Below, in pieces: positions 1 through 7,872 of a stretch of 64,000 nucleotides of DNA (the first letter of the stretch is position 1; the number at the start of each line of letters is the position of its first letter). The notes below the pieces were generated by a model that saw only the letters and a list, made by a program, of their open reading frames with translations, had not been told where the DNA came from and did no database searches. Origin of the DNA: an uncultured Clostridia bacterium (lineage in GTDB: Bacteria > Bacillota > Clostridia > TANB77 > CAG-508); contig CAPOZU010000012.1 in NCBI GenBank assembly GCA_948676835.1, positions 3,527 to 67,526 of the forward strand, given 5' to 3'. The position numbers and the translations under genes are program-made.

Positions 1-192
1 TTATCAATAGATGCAGATGAAAAATATATGGATGAAAAAGGTTCTTTTGATATATCTAAATGCAATTTAATAGCATATGCTAATGGGGGATATTATCAAT
101 TAGGAAAGAAAATTGGAAAATTTGGATATTCAGTAGAAAAGAAAACTAATAAAGGAAATAGAAAAAACAAATATAATAAAAGGCAAAAGTAG
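1..192 (+). CDS. C-terminal end of a flavin reductase-like protein (partial)
   Basis: Frame 1 is open from the window edge to TAG at 190-192, giving 63 residues. The end of the protein has a YYQLGKKIGKFGYSVEKK stretch followed by a Lys/Asn-rich tail. The 'YY-x-LGKxxGxFGxSVxKK' pattern resembles the C-terminus of flavin reductase / flavoredoxin family proteins of Clostridia, which bind FMN. That assignment is from memory of the family, and the FMN-binding part lies outside the window. The basic tail (NRKNKYNKRQK) is longer than I would expect. Confidence 0.5.
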   Translation, partial: LSIDADEKYMDEKGSFDISKCNLIAYANGGYYQLGKKIGKFGYSVEKKTNKGNRKNKYNKRQK

Positions 193-233
193 AATATATT
201 AAATAAGAAGATATAGTTTAACTTGATAACAAA

Positions 234-262
234 TTGACATAATATAACAAAAATGCTATAAT
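234..262 (+). promoter_or_regulatory. Sigma-A-type promoter
   Basis: TTGACA at 234-239, a 17-nt spacer and TATAAT at 257-262, preceded by TG (extended -10). It is a consensus promoter placed to drive the 348-674 gene. Confidence 0.75.
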
Positions 263-347
263 TAATTAATGTTTATCCAAGAATCAGGATATAAAACATG
301 ATTCAATTGTTACTCGTCAAAATAAGTTTATAATGGAGGATCGGAGA

Positions 348-674
348 ATGACAATTTATCAAATGGTAGCTATTGGGATTTCTGTGCTGGCCATCGTGAT
401 AGGAGGATATGCGATAGTTCGCAACTACGCAATTGATTCCATGGGCGAGCTTCGGTACATGCTAAAGTGTGCAAAAGAACGGCGGAAGTATGTCACTAAA
501 GGTAACGAGGAATTGCTAATGATTTGCGATGCGGAGATTAAGTCTTTAGAAGACAGGCTCGCAAATCACTGGGGAAACAAGCTGGCTGCCAAGCACAGGA
601 GTGTATTCGATATCATTCCAACCCCTGACGAGGATCCTGATGGTAGATTACTCAAAAGGATTTTGAAAGGGTAA
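348..674 (+). CDS. Small membrane-anchored hypothetical protein, higher-GC
   Basis: The protein has 108 residues. I place the start at ATG 348 because GGAGGA (335-340) is the ribosome site and overlaps the earlier ATG at 333. One N-terminal membrane helix (about residues 6-25, MVAIGISVLAIVIGGYAIV) is followed by a charged cytoplasmic part with many Arg and Lys residues. I do not recognise the family. Codon use (CTG, GCC, ATC, GTG, and CGG three times for Arg) is unlike the AT-rich neighbours, and the gene has its own consensus promoter and terminator. That suggests horizontal acquisition as an independent cassette in front of the ribosomal operon. Confidence 0.6.
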   Translation: MTIYQMVAIGISVLAIVIGGYAIVRNYAIDSMGELRYMLKCAKERRKYVTKGNEELLMICDAEIKSLEDRLANHWGNKLAAKHRSVFDIIPTPDEDPDGRLLKRILKG

Positions 675-700
675 AGAAAACTATTAGAAATTGAATAACG

Positions 701-746
701 AAAGCAAAGTATGGGAGTATAAAAAACTTCCATATTTTGCTTTAAA
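701..746 (+). terminator. Rho-independent terminator
   Basis: AAAGCAAAGTATGG pairs with CCATATTTTGCTTT. It lies downstream of the 348-674 gene and separates it from rpmG. Confidence 0.6.
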
Positions 747-772
747 ACTTTAATAAAAATGTAATAAAACAG

Positions 773-801
773 TTGACATTCTATGGCTTTTGTGATAAAT
801 T
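773..801 (+). promoter_or_regulatory. Promoter of the rpmG-secE-nusG operon
   Basis: TTGACA at 773-778 with a 17-nt spacer to a weak -10 (TAAATT, 796-801). The leader to rpmG is about 95 nt. The -35 is consensus and the -10 poor, so the exact -10 is uncertain. Confidence 0.5.
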
Positions 802-902
802 ATATAAGCATGTATTTAGAAAATACATGCAATCACATCGTTAAAATATAAAATATAAAAAAATTTAGGCTTCATTTATAAGCAAAACGGAGGTGTAAAG
901 AA

Positions 903-1067
903 ATGGCAGCAAAAGGTCCAAGAGAAAATATTATTCTAGAATGTACAGAATGTAAAAGAAGAAACTATATGACATCAAAAAATAAAAGAAATAATACTGA
1001 AAGACTTGAAGTAGTTAAATATTGCAAATTCTGCAAAAAACGTACAACTCATAAAGAAACAAAATAA
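903..1067 (+). CDS. rpmG: 50S ribosomal protein L33
   Basis: This 54-residue protein starts MAAKGPRENIILECTECKRR. It has two CxxC pairs (ECTEC near residue 16, YCKFC near residue 43) for a structural zinc, so it is the zinc-binding type of L33. The length is normal. The ribosome site is GGAGG at 890-894. The gene is first in rpmG-secE-nusG, the usual Firmicute order. Confidence 0.95.
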   Translation: MAAKGPRENIILECTECKRRNYMTSKNKRNNTERLEVVKYCKFCKKRTTHKETK

Positions 1068-1094
1068 GATAAAACCTTATTAGGAGGAGTTAAT

Positions 1095-1505
1095 ATGGCT
1101 AAAGAAGCAAAAAAAGAGAATAAAAAAGAAAAAAAAGATAGTAAGAAATTTTTCAAAGAGTTTAAAGCAGAATTAAAAAGAGTTAGTTGGCCTACAAGAA
1201 AACAATTAGTAAACAATACTATAGCAGTTCTTTCTATAGTTATAGTAATTGCTGTAATTGTATTTGTTCTTGATTTAGTATTTGAGAATGCAAATAAGTT
1301 TGGTGTAGAAAAACTAAAAGCCATAGTTACATCTAGCTCAAGTGAAGAAAACAATTCAGATGAACTTCAAAATATAGATACTACTAATACAGCTGGAACT
1401 GAAGAAGAATCTACTGAAAATCAAACACCATCAGAAAATACAGTTGAACAAAATACTGTAGAAAATTCTGATGAAAATGTAAGTTCTGTAGAAGAAAATA
1501 ATTAG
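1095..1505 (+). CDS. secE: Preprotein translocase subunit SecE with an acidic C-terminal extension
   Basis: SecE is the small essential subunit of the SecYEG channel. The core is present: a Lys-rich N-terminus, the amphipathic helix FFKEFKAELKRVSWPTRKQL (residues 16-35), and one membrane helix at about 42-65 (IAVLSIVIVIAVIVFVLDLVF). The protein is 136 residues, whereas Firmicute SecE proteins are usually about 60-75. From about residue 84 a roughly 50-residue Ser/Thr/Asn/Glu-rich tail follows, which SecE topology would place outside the membrane. AGGAGG at 1081-1086 supports the start. The gene lies 27 nt after rpmG and before nusG. Confidence 0.93.
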   Translation: MAKEAKKENKKEKKDSKKFFKEFKAELKRVSWPTRKQLVNNTIAVLSIVIVIAVIVFVLDLVFENANKFGVEKLKAIVTSSSSEENNSDELQNIDTTNTAGTEEESTENQTPSENTVEQNTVENSDENVSSVEENN

Positions 1506-1548
1506 TAACGAGAATGCTAATAAACGAAATATAAAGGGAGGCTAAAAT

Positions 1549-2085
1549 ATGTCTCAAGAAGAGAATAAATTAGAGCCAAAGTGGTATGTTGTTCATACAT
1601 ATTCTGGTTATGAAAATAAAGTAAAAACAGACTTAGAAAAAACAATTAGAAATAGAGAATTAGAAGATTTCTTTTTCAACATAGTTGTTCCTATGGAAGA
1701 ACAAGTTGAAATTAAAGATGGAAAAAGAAAAACTAACTTGAAGAAAGTTTTCCCAGGTTATGTTCTAGTAAAAATGATTGTAACAGAAGAATCTTGGTAT
1801 ATTGTAAGAAATACTAGAGGTGTTACAGGATTTGTTGGTTCTGGAACAGATCCTATTCCATTAACTGATAGCGAAATAAGAAATATGGGATTTGATGAAG
1901 TTCCAGTAAATATTGATTATGGAGTAAACGACAACGTACAAGTTGTTAATGGTCCATTAGAAGGATTTGTTGGAACTGTTCAAGAAATAAATAAAGAAAA
2001 ACAAAAAGTAAAAGTTCTAGTTTCTATGTTTGGAAGAGAAACTCCAGTAGAATTAGAATTTTCTCAAGTTCAAAAAGTTAATTAG
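1549..2085 (+). CDS. nusG: Transcription termination/antitermination factor NusG
   Basis: The protein has 178 residues, a normal length. The N-terminal NGN domain (KWYVVHTYSGYENKVK from about residue 11, then FPGYVLVKM) binds the RNA polymerase clamp. The C-terminal KOW domain has VNGPLEGFVGTVQEIN (about residues 132-147). It modulates pausing, Rho action and coupling to ribosomes. The ribosome site is GGGAGG. It lies 43 nt after secE and 19 nt before rplK, so it is in the same transcription unit. Confidence 0.96.
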   Translation: MSQEENKLEPKWYVVHTYSGYENKVKTDLEKTIRNRELEDFFFNIVVPMEEQVEIKDGKRKTNLKKVFPGYVLVKMIVTEESWYIVRNTRGVTGFVGSGTDPIPLTDSEIRNMGFDEVPVNIDYGVNDNVQVVNGPLEGFVGTVQEINKEKQKVKVLVSMFGRETPVELEFSQVQKVN

Positions 2086-2104
2086 AAGGAGGTGCTAAAA
2101 CAAA

Positions 2105-2533
2105 ATGGCAGAGAAAGAAGTTGTAAATGTTATTAAATTACAAATAGAAGCAGGTAAAGCTACACCAGCTCCACCAGTAGGTCCAGCTTTAGGTTCAAGT
2201 GGTGTTAATATCATGCAATTCGTTAAAGAATTCAATGATAGAACAGCTAACCAACCAGGAATGATAATACCAGTTGTTATTTCTGTATACAAAGATAAAT
2301 CATTCACATTTGTTACTAAAGTTCCACCAGTAGCTGTTCTTATAAAGAAAGCTCTAGGAATCAAAAGTGGTTCAGGAAAACCTAACAAAGATAAAGTTGC
2401 AAAAATAACTAAAGATCAAGTTAGAGCAATAGCTGAACAAAAAATGGAAGATTTAAACGCTGCATCTGTAGAAGCTGCAATGAGCATGGTTGCTGGAACA
2501 GCTAGATCTATGGGTGTTGTAGTTGTAGACTAG
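2105..2533 (+). CDS. rplK: 50S ribosomal protein L11
   Basis: The protein has 142 residues and starts MAEKEVVNVIKLQIEAGKAT. The Pro-rich N-terminal motif (PAPPVGPALGSSGVNIMQF) and the C-terminal rRNA-binding domain are complete. It forms the GTPase-associated centre with 23S rRNA and is required for (p)ppGpp synthesis by RelA-type enzymes. The AAGGAGGTG ribosome site is strong. It overlaps nothing and is followed by rplA after 80 nt. Confidence 0.97.
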   Translation: MAEKEVVNVIKLQIEAGKATPAPPVGPALGSSGVNIMQFVKEFNDRTANQPGMIIPVVISVYKDKSFTFVTKVPPVAVLIKKALGIKSGSGKPNKDKVAKITKDQVRAIAEQKMEDLNAASVEAAMSMVAGTARSMGVVVVD

Positions 2534-2613
2534 TTTATAAAATTTTATTTTATAATATATTAAATTTGGGAGAATAAATTATTTTTATTCGTTAGTACCA
2601 CGGGAGGAAAGAA

Positions 2614-3297
2614 ATGAAAAAAGGAAAAAGATATCAAGAGGCTGCTAAATTAGTAGACAGCTCAAAGATGTATGAAGCTAAAGAAGCTTTAGAAATTATT
2701 GAAAAAATGCCAAAGCCAAAATTTGATGAAACAGTTGAATTACATGTTAAATTAGGTGTTGATTCTAAACATGCTGATCAACAAGTTAGAGGTACAGTTG
2801 TATTACCTCATGGTACAGGTAAATCATTAAGAGTTTTAGTATTTGCAAAAGGAGATAAAGCTAAAGAAGCTGAAGCTGCTGGAGCAGATTTCGTAGGAGC
2901 TGAAGAATTAGTTCCAAAAATCGAAAAAGAAAACTGGTTTGAATATGATGTTATCGTAGCTACACCAGATATGATGGGTGTAATAGGAAGACTTGGTAAA
3001 GTATTAGGACCAAAAGGATTAATGCCAAACCCTAAATCAGGAACAGTAACAATGGATGTTACAAAAGCTATTTCTGAAATCAAATCAGGTAAAGTTGAAT
3101 ACAGACTAGATAAAACAAATATCATCCATTTAGGAATTGGTAAAGTTTCATTTGGTGCTGAAAAATTAGCTGAAAACTATCAAACAATTATTGATGCAAT
3201 AATCAAAGCTAAACCAGCTGCTGCTAAAGGACAATATGTAAAAAGTGTTTATTTAACAACAACAATGGGACCTAGCGTTTACATCAATCAAAAATAA
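2614..3297 (+). CDS. rplA: 50S ribosomal protein L1
   Basis: The protein has 227 residues, close to the usual 229-233. It starts MKKGKRYQEAAKLVDSSKMY and contains the family signature around GKVLGPKGLMPNPKSGTVT (about residues 129-147). It binds the 23S rRNA L1 stalk and in many bacteria represses its own operon through an mRNA mimic. I did not identify that mimic in the 80-nt leader. The ribosome site is GGGAGG at 2601-2606. Confidence 0.97.
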   Translation: MKKGKRYQEAAKLVDSSKMYEAKEALEIIEKMPKPKFDETVELHVKLGVDSKHADQQVRGTVVLPHGTGKSLRVLVFAKGDKAKEAEAAGADFVGAEELVPKIEKENWFEYDVIVATPDMMGVIGRLGKVLGPKGLMPNPKSGTVTMDVTKAISEIKSGKVEYRLDKTNIIHLGIGKVSFGAEKLAENYQTIIDAIIKAKPAAAKGQYVKSVYLTTTMGPSVYINQK

Positions 3298-3319
3298 TTA
3301 AGAAGTTTAAATTTTAATA

Positions 3320-3431
3320 ATATAGATACCTAAGACAGTAGGTGTAAAAGTAAATCCTACCGAGGCAAATTTAAGAACGGTTATAAGTCTCTTTGATTAC
3401 CTGCGTAATTTAGGTATCAAAGAGACTTTTT
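3320..3431 (+). ncRNA. Ribosomal protein L10 leader with terminator hairpin
   Basis: The stretch ACCTAAGACAGTAGGTG, then CCTACCGAGGC, matches the kink-turn core of the L10 leader that precedes rplJ-rplL in Firmicutes. It is followed by a strong hairpin (AGTCTCTTTGAT-TACC paired with GGTATCAAAGAGACT, 3387-3427) and a T run, typical of an attenuator. Excess L10-L12 complex is expected to bind here and stop transcription or translation of rplJL. Family membership is from memory; a covariance model search would settle it. Confidence 0.85.
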
Positions 3432-3478
3432 ATTTAAGTAAATTAAAATTATATATATAAAGTGGAGGTGAAATTAAA

Positions 3479-3982
3479 TTGGCTAGTGAAAAAATAATCA
3501 AAGCAAAAGAAGAGGAAGTAAAAAAATTAGCTGAAAAAATGAAAGATGCTAGTTTAGTCCTTTTAGTAGACTATAGAGGAATTAACGTAGCTGATGATAC
3601 TGTTTTAAGAAAAAGTGTTAGAGAAATTGGTGCAGAATATTCTGTAATCAAAAATAACATTACAAGAAGAGCCTTAAAAGAATGTGGAATCGAATCAATG
3701 GACGAAGCATTAGAAGGACCAACAGCAGTTATTATAGCTCAAGAAGAATACTTACCAGCTTTAAAAGCAATTTACAAATTTGCTAAAGCAAATGATTACT
3801 ACACAATCAAAGGTGGAGTATTAGAAGGAAAAGCTTCTACAGTAGAAGAATTAACAACTCTTGCACAATTACCATCAAGAGAAGAACTTATTGCAAAATT
3901 GGCTGGATGTTTACTTGCAAATGTTTCAAAACTTGCTGCTACACTTGATGCAGTTAGAGTTAAAAAAGAATCAGAAGAATAA
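3479..3982 (+). CDS. rplJ: 50S ribosomal protein L10
   Basis: The protein has 167 residues. The start codon is TTG at 3479, supported by GGAGG at 3464-3468 and by the conserved N-terminus M-ASEKIIKAKEEEV. L10 forms the base of the stalk and carries L7/L12 dimers on its C-terminal helix. The globular motif LLVDYRGINV and the RRALKECG region are present. Expression is probably controlled by the upstream leader. rplL follows 108 nt later. Confidence 0.96.
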   Translation: MASEKIIKAKEEEVKKLAEKMKDASLVLLVDYRGINVADDTVLRKSVREIGAEYSVIKNNITRRALKECGIESMDEALEGPTAVIIAQEEYLPALKAIYKFAKANDYYTIKGGVLEGKASTVEELTTLAQLPSREELIAKLAGCLLANVSKLAATLDAVRVKKESEE

Positions 3983-4090
3983 TCTTTTGATAAATAAAAT
4001 TTTAAAGTAAGTAAAAACTTACAAATTCACTTAAAAAATATGATAGTAGAATCTATCGAAATAAATAAAAATATATAGGAGGATTTAAAA

Positions 4091-4459
4091 ATGAGTGAAA
4101 AAACAGATAAAATGTTAGAAGAAATCGATAGCTTAACAGTAGTTGAATTATCAGAATTAGTAAAAGGAATTGAAGAAAAATACGGAGTAACTGCAGCAGC
4201 AGTTGCAGCACCTGCAGCAGGAGCTGGAGCAGAAGCAGCAGCTGAAAAATCAGACTTTGATGTTGTTTTAACAGAAGCTGGTGGAAACAAAATAGCTGTT
4301 ATCAAAGTAGTTAGAGAAGTTACAGGATTAGGATTAAAAGAAGCTAAAGAATTAGTTGATGGAGCTCCTAAAACAATTAAAGAAGCAGTAGCTAAAGAAG
4401 AAGCAGAAGCTATGAAAGCAAAATTCGTAGAAGCTGGAGCTACAGTTGAATTAAAATAG
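4091..4459 (+). CDS. rplL: 50S ribosomal protein L7/L12
   Basis: The protein has 122 residues. The N-terminal dimerisation helix (DSLTVVELSELVKGIEEKYG), an Ala-rich hinge (residues 36-54) and the factor-binding C-terminal domain (KIAVIKVVREVTGLGLKEAKELVD) are all present. It recruits translational GTPases to the ribosome. The ribosome site is AGGAGG. The operon ends here with a terminator, whereas rpoB is the usual next gene. Confidence 0.97.
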   Translation: MSEKTDKMLEEIDSLTVVELSELVKGIEEKYGVTAAAVAAPAAGAGAEAAAEKSDFDVVLTEAGGNKIAVIKVVREVTGLGLKEAKELVDGAPKTIKEAVAKEEAEAMKAKFVEAGATVELK

Positions 4460-4486
4460 TTTAATTTCACGAATATATAATTTAAA

Positions 4487-4519
4487 GAGAACTTTACTTT
4501 TGGTAAAGTTCTTTTTTTA
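4487..4519 (+). terminator. Terminator after rplL
   Basis: AGAACTTTAC-TTTT-GGTAAAGTTCT is followed by a long T run. It closes the ribosomal protein operon. Confidence 0.85.
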
Positions 4520-4618
4520 TATTGATAAAAAAAAAATTATATGATATATTTTTTAAAGGAAAAGAAGTTTATAATTGTATATTATAAACTTTTATAAAAA
4601 ATAAAGAGTGTAAATAAG

Positions 4619-5059
4619 ATGAATTCAGAAACTAAAATTTTAAAAGCTTTAATTTCATTTGTAATACTTTTTTATATTATTATGTGTATAGTAGGTTTAG
4701 TACTAAATTACTTTTATAAAAATTTAACGGATTTTACTCGAATTGTGTCAATTAATTCAGAATATACAAACTTAAACTTATATTTTTTAAAAGTAGTAAA
4801 GGAAAATGATGTAAAAATAAAAAGTTATGGATTGGTAGATGATGATAATTTAAGCTATTATATTACTTTTGAAAATGAAGATGGAACAACAAATACATTT
4901 ATAAAAGTAGGTAATATAATCTATTTAAATAATATTAAAATATGCAATAATGTAGAATCATTTAAAATCATTGTTGATAAAACATTAAAAACAAGTATTT
5001 CTGTAGAAGCAATTATTTTAGGAAATGTTTATTCATCTCAATATGTTATTTCAAATTAA
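4619..5059 (+). CDS. Hypothetical protein with one N-terminal membrane segment
   Basis: The protein has 146 residues. A membrane helix at about 10-32 (ALISFVILFYIIMCIVGLVL) is followed by a probably exported, beta-strand-rich domain. The shape (short cytoplasmic start, long hydrophobic helix, then a domain with 'NIIYLNNIKICNNVESFKI') recalls type IV pilin-like minor subunits, but I see no prepilin peptidase site. Function is unknown. It lies 15 nt before the alpha/beta-hydrolase-like gene and is probably co-transcribed with it. Confidence 0.7.
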   Translation: MNSETKILKALISFVILFYIIMCIVGLVLNYFYKNLTDFTRIVSINSEYTNLNLYFLKVVKENDVKIKSYGLVDDDNLSYYITFENEDGTTNTFIKVGNIIYLNNIKICNNVESFKIIVDKTLKTSISVEAIILGNVYSSQYVISN

Positions 5060-5073
5060 GGAGACAAAAGAAA

Positions 5074-6369
5074 ATGGTAAATAAGATATTTTTAAAAATA
5101 TTTGGAGTATTAGACATAATAAAAGATTTCTTAGTAGCATGGGGATTAAAGATTCTAATAGTTATTTTTGCTCTTGTTATTATGCATAATGTAATAAAAA
5201 TAGGTGAAATATCATCTAGATATCAAGGAAAATATAAAACTTTAACTCCAATATATGAAGACGAGAAAAAATTTATGAACTATTATGAAGAAGGAGAAGG
5301 ACCTACAGTAGTCATTCTTCCAGAATTTGGTTCACAATCACCTGTAACACAATATAAAACAATAGTAGATAGCTTAAAAGATTCATATAGAGTTGTTGTA
5401 GTTGAATATTTTGGATATGGATTTAGTATGTCTATGAGTAAACATGAAAGGCTTAATGATGTTATAGTAGAGGAAATAATAAAATTATTAGACTATAGAC
5501 AAATATCAGGACCATATACATTAATTGCAGCAGATACATCAAGTATTTATGCAATGCGTTTCCAACAAAAATATCCTGAATTAGTGACATCAATAATTTC
5601 AATAGATAGTGTTTATCCAGCAGAATATAATGATTATTATCGTATGGACAAGATTAGAGATAGAATATCAAATGTTAATTTAACATCAATATGGGAACTA
5701 ACAGGATTTGAGAGAATTTTAAGTTATGTCTCACCACAGACTTTTTATATAGATAAAATGAAAGACTTACCAAATAATTATACAAAAGAAGAAATTTCTG
5801 TATATAGAAATAGAATTGGAAGTGCTTATTTAACTAGAACAATGGTAAGAGAAATTAATAAATTAGAAGAAAATATTAAACAAATGAAAGACTATACTTA
5901 TCCAAGCCATTTGCCTGTTCTACAAATCCTATCAAGTGAGAAAAAAGACATTTATGAATATGCAAAAAACAGTGGAGAGTCTAAAGTAAATTTAGTTGAT
6001 TTAGCACAAGGAGTAATTACTAACAGTAGAATTCAAGGAATAAATGTTGTAAAAGGCGATGATCAGATGTTACAACTTTCTAATCCAACAGGAGTAACAT
6101 TAGCAATAAGAAACTTTTTAGCAGGTTATTATGAATTCGATAGTTTTAGTAATAATATTAGTACTAATGAAAATAATACTAATACTAACACAAATACAAC
6201 TAATGCTGCCACTGAAAATAATACCAATGTTGTGAATGATAATACTATCATAGGCAATAACAGTGTAAATGCTACAGTAACTAATACGACAACAAATTCT
6301 TCAACAGTTAATTCAAGTAACAATACATCAAATACTAGTAAAGAAGTTTTTCAAGTTGAATTAGACTAA
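5074..6369 (+). CDS. Membrane-anchored alpha/beta-hydrolase fold protein, catalytic residues lost
   Basis: The protein has 431 residues, with a membrane helix at about 23-40 and an alpha/beta-hydrolase domain from about 75 to 350. The domain is recognisable from VVILPEFGSQSP, VVVVEYFGYGFS, 'GPYTLIAADTSSIYA' and 'VVKGDDQMLQLSNP'. Aligned without gaps to the usual GPYxLVGHSMGGLxA elbow, the nucleophile Ser becomes Asp154. The usual catalytic His before 'MLQL' becomes Gln331. It is therefore probably not a Ser hydrolase and may be a binding or structural protein. An Asn/Thr-rich low-complexity tail covers residues 360-431. The start follows AAGGAGA. Confidence 0.8.
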   Translation: MVNKIFLKIFGVLDIIKDFLVAWGLKILIVIFALVIMHNVIKIGEISSRYQGKYKTLTPIYEDEKKFMNYYEEGEGPTVVILPEFGSQSPVTQYKTIVDSLKDSYRVVVVEYFGYGFSMSMSKHERLNDVIVEEIIKLLDYRQISGPYTLIAADTSSIYAMRFQQKYPELVTSIISIDSVYPAEYNDYYRMDKIRDRISNVNLTSIWELTGFERILSYVSPQTFYIDKMKDLPNNYTKEEISVYRNRIGSAYLTRTMVREINKLEENIKQMKDYTYPSHLPVLQILSSEKKDIYEYAKNSGESKVNLVDLAQGVITNSRIQGINVVKGDDQMLQLSNPTGVTLAIRNFLAGYYEFDSFSNNISTNENNTNTNTNTTNAATENNTNVVNDNTIIGNNSVNATVTNTTTNSSTVNSSNNTSNTSKEVFQVELD

Positions 6370-6404
6370 TATTTTCTTAAGATACTAAAGCGGAAGGAAA
6401 AAAT

Positions 6405-7736
6405 ATGATAGAAGAACTTATGCAAAAAGTAAAAGAATCTAAAGAAAAGAATTCTTTACTTTACAAGAAAACAGGTTTAGAGCAAAGGCGTAAAGAATTA
6501 GAAGCCCAGAGAAGTGAAATTGAAAAACAAATAGAAGAATTACATTATGTTAAACCTAGAAATTCTATTGCAAAAAGAATTACAGATTTCTTTAATAGAA
6601 CTTTTAGAAACGTAAAGTATCTAGAAGGACAAACTCTAGAAGCAACATATAATGAATTAAATGATAAAGATACAGCATTATATGAAGAAATACATGATAT
6701 ATTTGAAGAAATTAGAGGAATAGATAGTAGTAGCATTGAAAGGGAGAAACAGGATTTTGAACAATTTAATGAAACAATGCAGAGTCCAACTAAATCTGTA
6801 GAATACTTATTACAACATTATCCTGAGCTAAAAGGTAAAAAGGAATTTATGCTTGAGGCAGTAAGTATAGATCCATTAAAAATTTTGGAAGATCAGACAA
6901 ATAATCCAGAAGTATATAAAAAATATATGCAAGAAGTATTAAAAAAGATTCAAGACACTAATAGAGATGATATGAATAAAACTATACAAACATATGATAT
7001 AGTAATCAAGGAAATAGAAAATCCAAATCAGCCAGAAAGCGGAAAATACAAAATACCTCAAAAATATCTATTTGAAGGAATACGAATTTCAGCATCACTT
7101 ATAAAAGATAAAGGTGGGATAGATAATTTATTAAGTAGTTATATGGCACAAGAAAAACCTTTTTTAGGTATTAGTGGTGAAGGACATGGAATGGTTGGTG
7201 AAAATAACAATTTAGAAAGTTATATAAGATATGATTGTACATTACCTTTTGAATATGGAACATCATTAGAAAATTTATATAATACAGAAAATTATATGTT
7301 GATACAGCATAAATTTGATCCAAATTCTCAATCTGGAAAAGAAAAGTTAAACAATGTGTTTATAGAAGGAAAAAGAGAATCTACCTATCAAGAGCAAGGA
7401 AATAGAGATTTGGAATATACTTTTAATGGCCAATTTTCTAGATGTGGGTTCTGTGGTTTTCTTTATAACGGAGAATCATCTAGAGTAATGGCATTAATTC
7501 CTAAAAAGGCATTAGATCACAATAGTAATATACCACTTTGGGGAAGTGACGAAATAGGAGGACCATCATATTTATTACCTGAATATATAGTTGGAATTGA
7601 AGATCAAAATCATTCATTTACAGGTAATACCATTCCAAAAGAAGAAAGAAAACAATATAAATATCAATATAAAAATAACGGAAAAGAGCCTATATCAGTA
7701 GAAAAAGATCATCAGGTTGACGATGATGCAAGATAA
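6405..7736 (+). CDS. Hypothetical protein with N-terminal coiled coil
   Basis: The protein has 443 residues with no signal peptide or membrane segment. The first 50 residues form a charged coiled coil (KTGLEQRRKELEAQRSEIEKQ). The C-terminal half contains an 'RCGFCGF' motif and 'PEYIVGIED', and ends in a charged tail. I do not recognise the family. It lies 35 nt after the hydrolase-like gene behind GGAAGG and is followed by a terminator, so it is probably the last gene of that operon. Confidence 0.65.
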   Translation: MIEELMQKVKESKEKNSLLYKKTGLEQRRKELEAQRSEIEKQIEELHYVKPRNSIAKRITDFFNRTFRNVKYLEGQTLEATYNELNDKDTALYEEIHDIFEEIRGIDSSSIEREKQDFEQFNETMQSPTKSVEYLLQHYPELKGKKEFMLEAVSIDPLKILEDQTNNPEVYKKYMQEVLKKIQDTNRDDMNKTIQTYDIVIKEIENPNQPESGKYKIPQKYLFEGIRISASLIKDKGGIDNLLSSYMAQEKPFLGISGEGHGMVGENNNLESYIRYDCTLPFEYGTSLENLYNTENYMLIQHKFDPNSQSGKEKLNNVFIEGKRESTYQEQGNRDLEYTFNGQFSRCGFCGFLYNGESSRVMALIPKKALDHNSNIPLWGSDEIGGPSYLLPEYIVGIEDQNHSFTGNTIPKEERKQYKYQYKNNGKEPISVEKDHQVDDDAR

Positions 7737-7748
7737 TATTTAATATAA

Positions 7749-7780
7749 GGAAAGTGGAGAAAACTCTACTTTCTTTTTTA
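7749..7780 (+). terminator. Rho-independent terminator
   Basis: GGAAAGTGGAG-AAAA-CTCTACTTTC is followed by T6. It ends the 4619-7736 unit. Confidence 0.8.
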
Positions 7781-7811
7781 TTTAAACATATAGTTTTACA
7801 TTTACATAAAG

Positions 7812-7840
7812 TTGACAAAACTTTTAAAATATAGTATTCT
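7812..7840 (+). promoter_or_regulatory. Promoter of the zinc transporter operon
   Basis: TTGACA at 7812-7817, a 17-nt spacer and TATTCT (7835-7840), just upstream of a second -10-like TATAAT. A Zur or other metal-repressor box would be expected here, but I could not recognise one. Confidence 0.5.
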
Positions 7841-7872
7841 ATAATATGCAATAAATAAAAAAAGAGGGATTT

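Noticed and set aside
348..674. CGG used as ordinary Arg proves the +1 idea wrong
   Set aside because: It is a real conflict, but these CGG codons occur only in higher-GC, probably foreign genes whose expression is unknown, so it does not decide the question.
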